Source of the DNA: Pseudoscleropodium purum
Lineage: Eukaryota; Streptophyta; Bryopsida; Hypnales; Brachytheciaceae
DNA length: 64,000 bases
Assembly: GCA_963969395.1 (NCBI GenBank)
Contig: OZ017795.1
Location: forward strand, 9,858,001 to 9,922,000
Direction of reading: 5' to 3'
The notes beneath the pieces were generated by a model, which was not told the DNA's origin, made no database searches, and saw only the letters and a list, made by a program, of their open reading frames with translations. Within the stretch, counting starts at the first letter, position 1. Every line of letters begins with the position of its first letter. This document shows, piece after piece, positions 12,314-24,199 of this stretch. The position numbers and the translations under genes were made by a program.

Positions 12314-15300
12314 CTAAACGTCCACCCTCAATTGTTCATCTATGGAAGTGAAGTGCTGGAAAAATGCCCTGAAATGTCGGAAAGTTATATCTATGTCCTC
12401 AGTACTGCACATCTCTCGCACACTGCACACAAGTACATGTTACAAGTTGAATCAGCCATGGAATCTTTTGCACGTATAAACTCCAAAATGCAAACTACAA
12501 TATCACAGATCAATCTAGCGAGTGAAGGATCGACGCATTTGCACCCTGCCATTACATTTCACAGAAACTTTCTACATCAACTAGGTCCTTTGCACACTTT
12601 CAATTTTGAGTTTCTTACAAAATTATACTTCATCCAAAAAAAAATTCAGTTATTTCTTCGATTTTGTATCAATTTCATATGTTTCAGCTTTCCGTATTTT
12701 TTAACAGCAATCAAAGCTCTATATTTATTTTTGATTTGATTTTTTGAATCAAAAGAAATTACAATGAAGGAATTATTTGTAAAATTTACACAACATGACT
12801 CCATAGACCAGTTGCATTATTTCAATGGCGTCTTATGCCCAGAATTGTAGCAAGAATACGAAGGATACCTGTGCATGGAAAGTAGGGGCAACCCACAGTC
12901 AACCAGTCGAATTCCATAGCCGGCAGCTAATATTGAACTCACTGTAGAGCAACAACCCATATCCCTTGCCACAGGAAAATTCTACAGTCACCAAAACAAG
13001 GATAAATTAATTAGATTCAAATTACCAATGTCATTATTTGGAATTTCGGCCATGCAATTTATACAATAATAAACACTTCAAAAAGAGATACTAGAAACCT
13101 CAACAATTCACAACTTATACGAAGTGTCCAAATAATACATAAATTAGTGCGTTGGAAACCCTCTCAAAAATATGGACTACATCAAACAAAAACAATTCAT
13201 TCTAATAATGGAAACCACTCTAATAAAGTCACGGAAATGAGTTCACTACACTAAACTACAACCAAACGCACGCCATTCATGAGAAAGTTACAAACCTGAG
13301 TCGGGATGCTGCTCCGTTTAGCCACTTCCCGAAATAGAAACGAAGTTACAATGTCATTCGAGTTGCCAGCATCGTGCTTCAGGACAAGGCCATCCCGGAG
13401 TTTGGGTTGATGGAATGTTTCTTCCTGACCCGGTAGACTCACCTGGGAAGGGTGCATTGCATCCGCCATGTCAGCTGACACTACACAAGTCAACACAAAT
13501 GGCGTGGAGTTAGAATTCAAAAAGCACCCACAGCGACACCCTGCAAATTCGGAGTGTGGCAGCTACGACAGCTAAGATTAGAGAAATGAAAGCCAGGGCC
13601 AATACACAACCCATTTCAATTACTGCGAAAAATAGCGAGAGTTGAAAGTGTGATTTAACCTTCACACTAATTTTGGTTTCAAAGCTCTGCTTTGTGTGAA
13701 AATATAATAAAATATATTCAAATAATAACCATTCAGTTAAATATTGGTAATAACTGTTCAAATTTCATAAATGTTACTAATAAATGTTTTACTACAATTT
13801 TCTTAGTAAATTGCACGAATTCTGATATGAAATGGATTAACAGGCATTTTGTTCACTCTGTCTTGAATACTGTGAATTCTAATATTACCGCCACTCAAAA
13901 ATTCACATAATTCCAGAATTAGTGCGAGTTATTCAGGGCATTGTAATTGAAATTAGTGTAGCATGCACGCATAAACCGAGTCCCTGCTATGCACTTACCA
14001 ATCAAGGACCTACGGATAGCTCGCTCAACAACCCCTTCACTATCTGTACCCCGAGCAAGCCACCTAGCGATGCGCGTCATACCCTGCAGCATTGTATGTG
14101 GTCCGACAGCCTGCGCCGAATCTGGTCCTGCCACCTAGATCCATCAGGAGAGTAAGTAATAAAGCAGTGCAACATTTAGAGACCGCTAAAGGGCCAATAA
14201 TGAAGTGGTGGCTGATCAAGGTATTAAAGGATTTAGTACCTCTCCACTGTCAAATAGAGCAATCATGCGAATGCAGCTTTCATCAAGAAGGGATGAAGGA
14301 TCCGCGCATGTGTCTAACAGGGCCCACAGTGCACAGAAAGTTGAGGCTAAGTTGTCCAGTCGTCCAGCAAAAACAAAGTCATCTCGAGCACCCCCAATAC
14401 AACCAGGTTGTGTGTCGTATAAATTAAGTTCAAAATCGGCAATCTCGCTTACATCGCACTTGAGCTCCTCTGCTAACAACTGCAGTACCCATCAGCCCCA
14501 TTTCTCTTACAGTAAGATAGAGCAACTGGTTATCCCATGGAGAAACTGAAACCATTAGTTGTCATGGAGACCATTGATAACTTGATAATGCAAGGAACTA
14601 AACTAGAACAGCAATCTAGTCTATATTTCTACGACACGAATTCAAAAATGTAGGAAATGAATGAATGGACACACCTGGATTAAAAGTGGGTGATGAGCAG
14701 TGGCAGGTTGGGGATACACATGGGATCCATGATCATTATGCTCCATAGGCATTGACGACTCTGAATCGCAAGACATGGCAAGTTCTGACTCAATCTGCAT
14801 TGCAAGAATTGGTGCCAGATTTACCTCTCCTTCAACTTTACTACCATCTGCACCCAACCCCCTGCACCAAAACTGTGATCAGACCTCTGTAAGTAGACAC
14901 GGGTCTTCACGAAATGGACAACAATGAAAGCAAACCAGCATTAAGCAGTGACTCTTACATTGCCAACTACAAAGTCAGGTAAGCCATCACATCCAACTTA
15001 ACAGAAGAGTCCTTCGCCATCAAGTAAAGACTTCAATCACGCCGACCCATAGAGCTGTTTGCAAAATGTGCAAATATGACGGTGAGATTAAGCAGGCGAA
15101 CCTGTCTAGTGGCTTAGTCAATGTTGGAATTCGGAGTACAGGGCGCCTCACCCGCACAAGCTCATGGACTAGAACCCCGTCTTTTCTTCGAAGCAGAACC
15201 CGACCAGCAATGCTTAGATCCCTATCATACCAGGACTGCCAAACCCCCGTTCCGTATGGTTGTACGCGCACATGCAAGAACCCTCCTTTTGCTGAATATG

Positions 15301-16339
15301 AAACTGGTTTTAGCTTGGGACATGGGCTGTCCGTATGGGCAGCAACCACATGAAATCCATTTCCAGGCTTGTATCTACGCAAACAACAATCGTGTCCGAA
15401 TAAACTTAGGCATAAAACTATATGTAAATAGATTCAAAAATAAATTGGAAAATTGAAAACATCAACAAAAATCTCTTCCAAAAACAGCAGAACATAAAAA
15501 TCCCAATTAGAGATCTTGACAAAGACGTGAATCTTTATGAACAGTACGTTAAAAAGTAAAAAGACACCTCCAGTCCCGGATATATTGCAGTACAATACTG
15601 ACGACTTGAAAGCATCCCTAATGTACCCCAAACAAAATAAAAGCATCAGCTCTACCACATGATTGCGGATCTTTGAGTGATTAGTGGATGTAGAATTTAA
15701 TTTAAAAATTTAGACCTTGGTATGTTTGGTATACAAATGCAATATCAGCTTATAGGGACACATATGAAACGAAGGGCTGAAAATGTATCCTTACTTATGA
15801 CCAACGGCAAAAGCAAATATGGAAGACAAATTGCGGGTGAAGAAGTAGCGTCCCCCTGGTTGCAATGCCCATTCGTCACATTCACTTAATTGATGAAATC
15901 CTGCACTTAGTAAATGCCTCCTTGCCTCAGCTGTGAAAAAGGACCCACCCACCAGGTTCAGAATGCAACTTTGCAAGATGCAGATTACGAGAGCAGAAGT
16001 TTCATAGAGGACAAGCACTTGTACATACGAAGGTGTGCTATCTAGATGAGCACTTGCCTCTGCCAGAGAAATTTATATTACCGACTATGTAGCACAGTGC
16101 GCCAGGGAAGAGCAGGTAGGTAAGAGAGGAGGAACTAAAACGACTTAACACAAATTTGGTTGAAGAAAGACATTAAAACGTGGAACCTGCCCTAGTACGC
16201 AACTATTCGTGACCATAGAATCAATAATAAGGTCATTGTGCTTACATGCAGCGTGAAACGGTGTGCAAGAGTTGTTCACGTAGTCAAGTAACTGAGGCAC
16301 AACACTTGACTGTGACTCCCTGCAAAGAAGGCCCTGCAT
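12314..16339 (-). CDS. Aspartyl-aminopeptidase-like protein (peptidase family M18), nine exons, altered active site
   Basis: M18 enzymes are dodecameric cytosolic or vacuolar zinc peptidases that remove N-terminal Asp/Glu. Exons on the minus strand: 16339-16246, 15930-15795, 15374-15102, 14861-14675, 14479-14240, 14134-13999, 13480-13296, 12981-12869, 12422-12314. They give 1473 nt and 490 residues, close to family length, with every junction in frame. Recognisable blocks are TPFHAASEARR, FHQLSECDEW, KYFFTR-like RYFFTRN, GNGFHVVAAHTDSPCPKLKP, GRLDNLAS, VSADMADAMHP, HQPKL, VTSFLFRE, and LSMHSVREMC. Metal ligands in AHTD, GRLD, SAD and SMH are kept. However, the usual FDHEEVGS reads FDSGEVAGP, so the first Glu of the pair, the general base, is Gly. 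The glycine-rich GSTIGP reads CSTVSS. The start chosen is the first in-frame ATG (MQGLLCRES); an upstream exon is possible. The gene may encode an inactive or altered paralogue. Confidence 0.85.
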
Positions 16340-17500
16340 CAGAAAGATACGCACACGTCTTACGGAATCAATACCCTTGATCTAACCACATTGGCTCATC
16401 GGAAACTCAACACGCTTTAATGCGTTGACCCTCCTGTGCAAGCTAGTGATTTTGCTCAAGTTATCCTCATCATCAGCACCACGGTAAGCATCATCGGAGT
16501 GACAGAAGCAACTAATTGGCTACAGAGAATAATAGACCTCCTGCCCCACCAGTTCACATGGAGAAATTTCCTAAACTCTACTGGTGAACTCAGAACCCTA
16601 AACCCTGCCTCTTAACAAAATCATACTCTCCCTTTGACATCCTCGTAAAGATTCACCAAACTTCTTGTAAAAAAATTCGCTCGAACTCTCAGTCGTGATT
16701 AACCTCACGACTTCACCTTGTTTCAGTAAAAATGTATGATATCATCACTTTGGATTATTCAGAAACTGCTAATAAGTAACGGTCATACAGTAGAGGCACC
16801 CAAATACAGTCTACCCAAAAGCAACACTCTTAACTTCTGACCAAGACTGAATTACTCAAATTTATTCGGATAATTTGATGAGATATACATTGAAATCCTA
16901 TTGGTGTGCACTTCTAGAAAAAATAGTCATTTTCATCTAATGGATAATCCTACATAGATCGTAAAACCAATGTTAGAAAGCGTTGCTTCTCGGTAGGCTG
17001 TCATATTTGAGTAGTTCTACCTTACCAACGAGTTCATAAGGTACAAGTTTCTGCCTACCCTATCTGGCGCTAACAAGAGACCAACCCTCGAGTATGTAAC
17101 AACTACAGGCAAATGCTAAAAATCTCAACAACCACTTTCTGACATGATAAAAAGCCATTGACCACAAAAAGTAGATGGCAGGTACACACATGGACATGTA
17201 CAAATATGACAAACAGCACCATTTGAAAGTCTAACACTCTCTAATTTCTAAATCTCGAAACCAAAGTGAACAGTAAATTGTTAATTCCCTAGGCTCCCGT
17301 TTGCACGACCATTCAATGAACTACCGCAGCATTCAAAATAAAAATAGAGAGACGAATCTGATTTCCAGGGCCTTCTTGAAACTATAGTCAGTGACGGTAA
17401 CTATGCGACCAAAATTTCAAGAACTAATTGATCAGGTGTGTCAGGAATTGCTGCCCAGGGATACATGGCATGTCTAAATTTTTTGGATCCATCTGAATTG
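16340..17500. other. Probable upstream region of the aminopeptidase gene
   Basis: No confident gene. GC content is intermediate. A minus-strand frame at about 16,395-16,510 reads DDAYRGADDEDNLSK and then stops, and it cannot be joined in phase to the aminopeptidase exon. The rest looks like promoter and leader DNA of the minus-strand gene. No clear TATA element was found on the minus strand. Confidence 0.35.
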
Positions 17501-17507
17501 GATCCAT

Positions 17508-18865
17508 AAAATTTGGATCCATCTGAATTACATTATGATCAGTTGAATTCGTCGTTTTAAAAACCACTGATTCGTAGTCCTTGAGGGAGTTCACAAACTG
17601 CAGATTTGATGTTATTTGCGTTCTAAGGTAGAGGCTCCATTGACCATACAGGTGCGCTTTCATTTGTGCTAAGTGCAAAAAAATTTAATCAATTGACATT
17701 TAGTTTCATGATATTGAATATTAGACAGTGCAAGTTTCAAGATTGTTGTAGGGAAAGGTTCAAGGTTAAACGGAGTGATGAAGAGAACCTCTCCATTACT
17801 GTATGATGAATGGAGACTTTACATTATATATCATAATTATAGTATATTCTATTCCGATAAAGCCTTCAGTTGTTCAGATCATCGCTATGCTCTCGCAAAT
17901 ATGGGGAGGGAGTAACTTCAACTTGACCTGAATCTTCATAAGTCCACAGCAACTGAGGAAGGGTTGGTGTGCAACCATTAATGAATGAACGATTTGCACA
18001 CTAAGCACACTCAGAACACCTTGAAAAAAGGATTGACGAGGCAAAAACCTGCCTTCTCAGAGAAGAAGGGTCGTGGCGGCGGCTGCGGTTGTTGATGCAT
18101 GGCAGGAACATAACGAAAATCCGAAACAGGAGAAGCGTGCATGGGAAGCCCCAACCGCACATGCGTCTCCCCAACTCCAAAATTACTCTCGTCCATACTG
18201 TGCGCTTCGTTCGTCGGACCACCCCGTCCCTCACTCGACACCCCATCGTAGTCCCCATCGCCCGCTGCTGCCAAAAGCACCGAGGCCACACCTGCAACAT
18301 TGGAGTGACCGGATGGCCCTAGCAGTGACCGTGTGGGTGGCAAGGGATTCTCTTTCGCTCGCTTGGCTCGCTTCGTATGTTTCTGCGGACAGTTAATGCA
18401 CTCGGCCTCGCCTACCCTCGCTTGGCAATGCCAGCAGCACAGATTGGGGATCTGCAACAGTCACTGATATCCTTTGAGATCGCAACAACTAATGTAAAGT
18501 CTCCATTCACCATACAGTAAGGGAGGGGTTTCATTCACCATACAGGTGAACTTGAAACTTCCCTACAACAATCTAGAATTCGCGCCATCTAAAATTTTGC
18601 ACATTTATTTTGTGGCAAGCTAATAATCAATATCACGAAACTATTTGTCAATTGATTAAGTGTGTCACACTTCTAGCACAAATCAAAGTTCACTTGCATG
18701 GCCAATGGAGTCTCTAAAGTACTGTATGGTTAAAGGAGCCTCTACCTTAGAAAGTTAACAACATCGATTCTGCAGTTCGTAAACCCCAAATGGACTACGG
18801 ATTGATGGTTTTTAAAACAACCAATTCAACTAATTTTAATACATTTCAGAGGGATCCGAATTACA
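17508..18865. repeat. Inverted repeat of about 350 bp per arm around exon 2 of the cysteine-rich gene
   Basis: The left arm, about 17,508-17,828, is matched in reverse complement by about 18,490-18,865. Shared words include TTCTAAGGTAGAGGCTCC, AAACTGCAGA/GAACTGCAGA, GTAGTCC, GTTGTAGGGAA, and TCTCCATTCACCATACAG/ACTGTATGATGAATGGAGA at the inner ends. Similarity is perhaps three-quarters with small gaps. The spacer of about 660 bp contains exon 2 (18,011-18,451). The arms may be two oppositely inserted copies of one element, or one large fold-back element. Confidence 0.7.
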
Positions 18866-19689
18866 CGTCACCAGAATCAATGACGAACACTGCGATTGTC
18901 GGTCAAAAACTGAACAGAGCTTCTCATTGAACCTGCTCAAAAGTATGGAAAAAAACACGAGGTCCAATCTGAATCTCCTGTTATTTTCGGTAGTTTTGAG
19001 TAGATCATGTCAGGACTTCCATTTGTTCAGAATTAGAGCAAGAAAGACAATGTTTGTCATAAATTCTCGTGATATAAACTTTTGAACCATCTTAATTATG
19101 TTTTTCACGACATGATCAATTTGCAATTGGTGCGAAATGTTTCAAAAAGGAGACTGTGTCCGAGGGACGCAGTCTGTACAGTGCAAACAAACAAGCAACT
19201 GATGATTGCACCAATGAATCTGCGCAATGAGATGACAATCGGTGATGCAACCGAGGCGTGACGATAGCAACGCACGCACGAGCAATGAGCATGAGCTTCA
19301 CGACGCAGCCAAACACACACCTGGATCCACTTGCCTTGCACTTCATCGAGCTGAAAGAAATTCTTCAGGTCCACGCCCAAGTGCCGATTGATGCAGAATC
19401 GGCAGAACCATCGCCGTCTTCGCTCGCCCTTGGCGTTGGAGTGTCCGGCGCAGTCGGGCGCGGGGCAGATGAACAGCCCTCCAAATTGTCGCGTGGAGTT
19501 TTTCACTTTACGCGAGATCCAGTCGCGCGGCCAGCCTTCCCCGCGCTCCAGCTGCTTGGCGGCCTCCGCGGGGGTGGTCGTGTGGTGGTGCGTGCACCAG
19601 TGGCACGCCGCGCGCAGCTCCAGGTTGAATTTCTGCCATAGCTCGATGTCGATCAAGAACGACGGAGTCCTGGACGCCTCCTCCATCAT
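18011..19689 (-). CDS. Unrecognised cysteine-rich, probably zinc-binding protein, two exons
   Basis: The exon with the start codon runs 19,689-19,321 and ends at CAG|GTGTGTG. The second runs 18,451-18,011 after a TTGCAG acceptor. The joined frame is 810 nt, 269 residues. Exon 1 carries CHWC, a His-rich THHHTTT, CPAPDC, a basic GERRRRWFCRFC, and ends LDEVQGKWIQ. Exon 2 opens with CCWHC...CINCPQKHTKRAKRAKE, so cysteine pairs continue across the splice. This supports the gene model and suggests several zinc sites plus a basic nuclear-signal-like patch. The C-terminal half is low in order and Pro-rich (QQPQPPPRPFF). Start: two adjacent ATGs at 19,689. The far 3' end is uncertain because a possible donor lies near 18,049. 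I do not recognise the family and assign no function. Confidence 0.6.
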
Positions 19690-20740
19690 GGCCTTCCACT
19701 GCTACTCCTCGTTCTCCTCGTCTTAAAACTACTCCTAGTCCTCCTCCATTCGTTCTTCCATTGGAACGACCACAGGTGCTACCCCATTTCCTCAAATTTC
19801 ACGAATTCGGGCGCCTGCGATCCTCTGCACATCCCACGTTAATATCAAGCCCCGCATAATATCAGCCCCGATCGTCCCCACCAGCAGCCCCGATCCACCC
19901 CCTCACCAAACCCTACACCCTCCCCCAACACGAATTTCGCCCCAGAGCTAAACCAAACGCCGGTTCAGTAATCGGCATTGCAACCCCACCAGAAAACGAC
20001 TGCCTTCCTTCCTCTTCTTCCGAATGCGCTTTCATTCCAACAGCCCCTGTGAGAACTCATGTGACAGGGCAAGGCCGGTAGGTAGGAAGGTAATAAAACC
20101 TCGTGCGAGATGACGAAATGAGTAAAGAGAGTAAGTGAGAGAGTTCGCGGGAGTTTCTCTTTCGAGAGAGTTGGGAGATCAAAGTAGGTCGAGTGCGTGC
20201 GAGCGAGCGAGGGCTGGACTGCCATGATCATTTCACTTACATGGAAAAGCAGGCGGGCGCGCGGGCGGTGTTTGCGGAGGGAAAGCAGGCGGGGAGGAAT
20301 GTTGGTGCTGCTGCAGTGGTGGTGATGATGGGGGGCGTGCCTGAGCATGCATGCATCGTCTGATCGTCGTCCCAGCAGCAGCGTAGAAAGCAAGGCAGGC
20401 GGTCTGTAAGAAAAGCGAGCCCAGCAACAGGGCAGCAGCAACAACAGCAGCAGCAGCAACAGGAAGGAGCAAGCAGGAAACAGGAAACAGGAAGCAGGAA
20501 GCAGCAACACCAAGCAGCAGGAGCAGCAACCCCGGCACTGCACGGCACGGTTGGTGTAGACTAGGAGCCACCACTCTCGCCCGCCCTGACCTGGATGAAT
20601 GAGATTCTGGATGAAACATGCGCGGTTTCATCCTTATCGGGGACAGTGGGGCGTCATTCAGGGTGACATTCAGGTCGTCGTTAGGGTCCACGACTCCACG
20701 TCCTCAAGGCGGCGGGTTCCCGATTTCCAAGACCTGGGTA
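19690..20740 (-). promoter_or_regulatory. GC-rich leader and promoter region of the cysteine-rich gene
   Basis: This is the GC-rich upstream side of the minus-strand cysteine-rich gene. A strong splice donor (CCAT|GTAAGTG) reads on the minus strand at 20,240-20,239, suggesting that a non-coding or N-terminal first exon ends at 20,241. Between 20,425 and 20,530 lies a CAG/CAA-rich and CAGGAAG-rich low-complexity tract. Long open frames here are products of that tract and the GC bias, not evidence of protein. No TATA box was identified. Confidence 0.4.
20425..20530. repeat. CAG/CAACAG and AGGAAACAGGAAG low-complexity tract
   Basis: The tract consists of AGCAGCAGCAACA-type triplets followed by repeated ACAGGAA/GCAGGAA units. 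On the minus strand it would be CTG-rich leader sequence of the cysteine-rich gene. Such tracts are length-variable between individuals. Confidence 0.8.
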
Positions 20741-20766
20741 GGCGTGAATCTTGTTGGCGGAACTTA

Positions 20767-21119
20767 GGGGTGCTTCACACATGGGCCGACCAAGTCGAGA
20801 GGCCGTGGAAGTTCATGGCCAAATTTTGGGCAAGAGTTCAAAAAAATGGGCGATAAATGGGCAATAAATGGGTAATTTGACGGATTTTCGACCAAAGTTT
20901 GATTTGCCACAAAGTGGTGACCCAAACTTTGGTTGAGAGTCCGTTGTGAGGCCATTGCCACATAGAAGCTTGAACTTCCATGTAGGCACTTTGGAGGGTG
21001 ACAGTCTCTGGATTGTGCTGCCTTGTATGAAGAGTCGAGAGGCCAAAGTCAGGGTTTTCTGAAATTTGATTGGTGGAGGCCGATGGACTCTCAACCTTGA
21101 GCCCATGTGTGAAGCGGCC
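20767..21119 (+). mobile_element. Tourist-like (PIF/Harbinger-type) miniature element, copy 1
   Basis: A 353-bp non-coding element related along its whole length, in inverted orientation, to 33,189-33,540. The left end is GGGGTGCTTCACACATGGGC. The right end is the reverse complement with a one-base loss (GCCCATGTGTGAAGCGGCC). The left flank is TTA and the right flank TTTAA, near the expected 3-bp TTA/TAA target. Interior shared words are AAGTCGAGAGGCCGTGG, CCAAACTTTGGTTGAGAGTC and GGTGGAGGCCGATGGACTC. It sits just upstream of the cysteine-rich gene promoter region. Confidence 0.75.
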
Positions 21120-21390
21120 TTTAAGCTTAACTTTAAAAGGAGTCAAAGGACACTGTAGAGCAATGATTCTACAAGTAGTTTATGAAATTTAGTGCAATAT
21201 GCTACTTTCAAGACAAACAAGTATCAACTTTGGCTACCTTGAGAGTGAGTAGTATCGAAAAAAATTAGGAAAAAAAGGATTTTGCAAGTTGTGAAGGATA
21301 ATAGATGTTAATTTCAATGTGGAGGAAGTTGCAAATTGGCTATCAATTCTTAATTGTTTGTTATAGTTTTGGCTACAATGTCTCTATTAA

Positions 21391-22326
21391 CCCCTAAAGG
21401 ACTGAGGCCTTTTTCCTACCAAAAAACACTGAAAATTGCCATTTCTATAGCAAAGAATAAAAAAAAAATTAAAATGTTTTTTTTTCACATCTAACCATAT
21501 GATCTTACACCTCACTAGTATAAAAAAAAAGTGTGGAAAAAATTTCAGAATTTTTCACAGCACAAATTGCAAGATATTTGCGTTTAAAGTGGAAAAAAAA
21601 GTTTTTCAGCACATTGCAGGACTGAATTTTTTGACTTTGAACATTTTTTACTGAAAATTTTTGCACTACAGAGTTTTGAGCTTTAAATTTTTATAGTGGA
21701 GAATTGAGTTGAGAGTAAGGGGGAAAAAAAGAAATTCAAAAAAACTTAATTTTCATTCTTAAAAAAATTGTTAAGTAGAAGTAGGTACGAGATAGAAGGA
21801 AAATTTAAAATATTCATATATTTTAGATGGAATTAAAATGCACTAATTTCAATGGTGAGATTGTTTTAGCAAGTAAACTAAACCATGAAAAATTAAAAAA
21901 TCTGAAAAATTTTAAAAATTGCATTCAAAAATGAATCCTACAAATTATTTTTTTCAAGAAGATGCTCTAACTACCCCAAAAGACAAGAATGTTGATAACT
22001 TTCTCATAACAAATCCAAATGAAATGAATCAAAGCTTTTTGGATAGACAAAAATATAATCTATGAGAAAAAAAATATTTTGGCAAAAATTTCAAATTTTG
22101 GCAAAAAAATTTTGCTGCCAGGATTGCCCCCTATCCCTTCATTTGAGCTTATTTGGTCATAACTATTGTTCCCAAGCACCAATTGTGAAAAAAATTATAC
22201 TTTCATAAAGCTTATCAGTTTTCCTATCTTCCAAAAAAGTATCAAAAAATCACAACAAAAATTCAGCCCGTAGGTACTTGCCCAAAATCCCATTTGTCTC
22301 CTAAAGAATTAATGGTATTTTAGGGG
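21391..22326 (-). mobile_element. TTAA-flanked miniature element, copy B (both ends intact)
   Basis: 936 bp bounded by TTAA at 21,387-21,390 and TTAA at 22,327-22,330. The left end begins CCCCTAAAGG and the right end is TTTTAGGGG. It shares interior words with the copies at 10.6, 24.2 and 43.4 kb: AAACACTGAAAATTGCCATT, GATCTTAC, GCAAGATATT, and an AAAGCTTTTTGGATAG block. No open frame of note is present. A perfect tetranucleotide TTAA duplication with CCCCTAAA inverted ends is the signature of piggyBac-type transposition. Confidence 0.75.
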
Positions 22327-22330
22327 TTAA

Positions 22331-24150
22331 AGGCCCTTTTTTACAAACCACAAGTAGCACAAGGATTTTTTGGGTAGAAATTCAACTTATTTTAGCCAAT
22401 TTAGGGATTATTGCTAAAGAGTCACAAGATGGAGATGCTAAATCTGTCCCACAAAGGGTGAAAAACACAAAATTTTTAAACTCCAAGGAAAACACTAAAA
22501 AAATTTTATCACATAAATTTTTTTACAAACTTTGAATTCATATTTGCAATTAGAGACTCCAAATTTGCTAGTAGATTTTGTAAACATATCCTAGACACGG
22601 CTCAAAATAGAGGGCTTTTTTATTTTTATCCCCAATGAACTCCAAAATTACCTTGCTCAATCCACTTTATGGACTCAATATAGTGTCCTACATCACAGAC
22701 TGAAGTAATCCACTAGATGACTTCATCTGAAACTATGGAATGAAAAAAAATGTTTCTTCATCTTTTTTTCTTTTTTTTTAAAATTGCTTAACCCATAAAC
22801 AATGTGGCGAACATTTTTTAGCCAGTGAATGACAAAGAATCTCTCCATGCAAGACAAAAGTGCAACTATTCATCTTCCAAATTTTGTAGAAAAAAAAAAG
22901 GTCTTCTATAATAGCTTGACTTCCAACAAGTGCTTTTTCCTTTTTTTTTAATCCAAAAATGCACACAATACCGAAATAAATTATTTCCATGGTGACCAGT
23001 CCATTGTTCAAGCGTTAAATACATTTTCAATGAGTAATATATAGCAAATTCCTTCATTATGGTATTATTGACTTTTCTAGAGGAATAAGTGCTTAATCCA
23101 TGGTTCACCCTTGTAATGTATTTCTTGGTATTTATTCTTTATGTAAAATTTAGCCATAAAAATAATAATTTTTGAATTTGAGTTCAACTAATATAATGAA
23201 GCTTATCAAGTGAAGTTTCTACTCAAATTGGAAATTTTGGAAATTTTGGAAATTTCAATGTTTTATAGCAATATAAACTTTGGGTTTATAACCATGGTTT
23301 GTTGGTTTTCTAGTTTTAGAGTGGAAAACGAAGCTTGAAATGAGTAGTCATTGGTTCATTCTTCCATTATAAGGACACCAAGGATGTTTTATGTCCTTCA
23401 AATGGTCGAACAAACTTCCTACATGTTGAAAGATAGATGAGCTTCATCCGACTTGTAGAGTGCAACTTCTTTGATGCTTGATATGTGCATTATTGAGTGT
23501 ATAAAGTGGGCTAAGCAAGGTAATTTTGGAGTTCACCGGGGATAAAAATAAAATCAAGACATTTTGGTTGTTTTTTAAATTTATATGGGGTAGTTTATCA
23601 AAAAATGGTACACTATTCAATATACTTTGAGGGTTTTTTTTCCTGTAAAACTTGATTTTGACATTCAAAATTATTTCTTTTGATTTTCAGCAAAACTATT
23701 AAAATGAAGCTTCTAAAGTTGGTATAGTTTCTTTGCCCCTTGGAAATTTTTAAATATTTAAAAAAATAATTATTGCATTGAAGTTTGAAGTTGAGAATTT
23801 CTAACTATATTTCTAAATATGGAACGACACGAATTTTTTTTTAAGAAAATTTTCTATATTGTAATTTACTTCTAATAAAAAAAATTCAGATTTTTATAGC
23901 TTGATTTTTATTTGATATGAATTTTCTTTATTTCTTCTTCAAAAAATTCATAGTAATTTGAAATCTTTACAAAAAAATTGGAAATTCTTTGCTGTATATT
24001 AGATATATAATTTCTTTTCTAAAAGTTTAAGTGAAGAAAATCCGCTCATAAATAGCAAAGAATGGAAAATACAGAGAGAGGGATTTTCAAATTAGATTAA
24101 CCAGTCATAGGCTCCTTCCTTTAAGGATTATCCTTCAATGGACAAGACCT
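22331..24150. other. AT-rich repeat DNA, no gene seen
   Basis: No supportable gene. 22,820-22,960 is copy 2 of the dispersed repeat seen at 3300. 23,160-24,020 shares an ordered series of similar words with 29,030-30,430 (AATGAAGCTTATCAA, then TTGATTTTGACATTCAAAA, then AAAATGAAGCT), which marks an old large repeat with diverged copies. Three tandem GGAAATTTT units occur near 23,229-23,253. Poly-A and poly-T runs are frequent. Confidence 0.5.
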
Positions 24151-24199
24151 ATCACTAAGGTACTTTCTCACAAATGATTAGATTTTTGGATCAGTAGGT

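Noticed and set aside
12206..12739. 177-residue plus-strand open frame
   Set aside because: It lies antisense over the last exon (12,314-12,422) and 3' region of the aminopeptidase-like gene. It has no domain and a Phe/Leu-rich AT-driven tail.
16395..16510. Minus-strand exon-like frame with DDAYRGADDEDNLSK
   Set aside because: Its available donors do not match the phase needed by the next aminopeptidase exon and the frame stops soon after. It may be a leader frame; not annotated as coding.
18089..18396. Plus-strand frames over 18.07-18.40 kb
   Set aside because: Shadows of exon 2 of the minus-strand cysteine-rich gene, caused by its GC content.
20233..20691. Long overlapping minus-strand frames rich in Leu, Ala and Cys
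   Set aside because: They are produced by the CAG/CAGGAA low-complexity tract, which is open in several frames at once. A strong splice donor here points to a leader exon instead.
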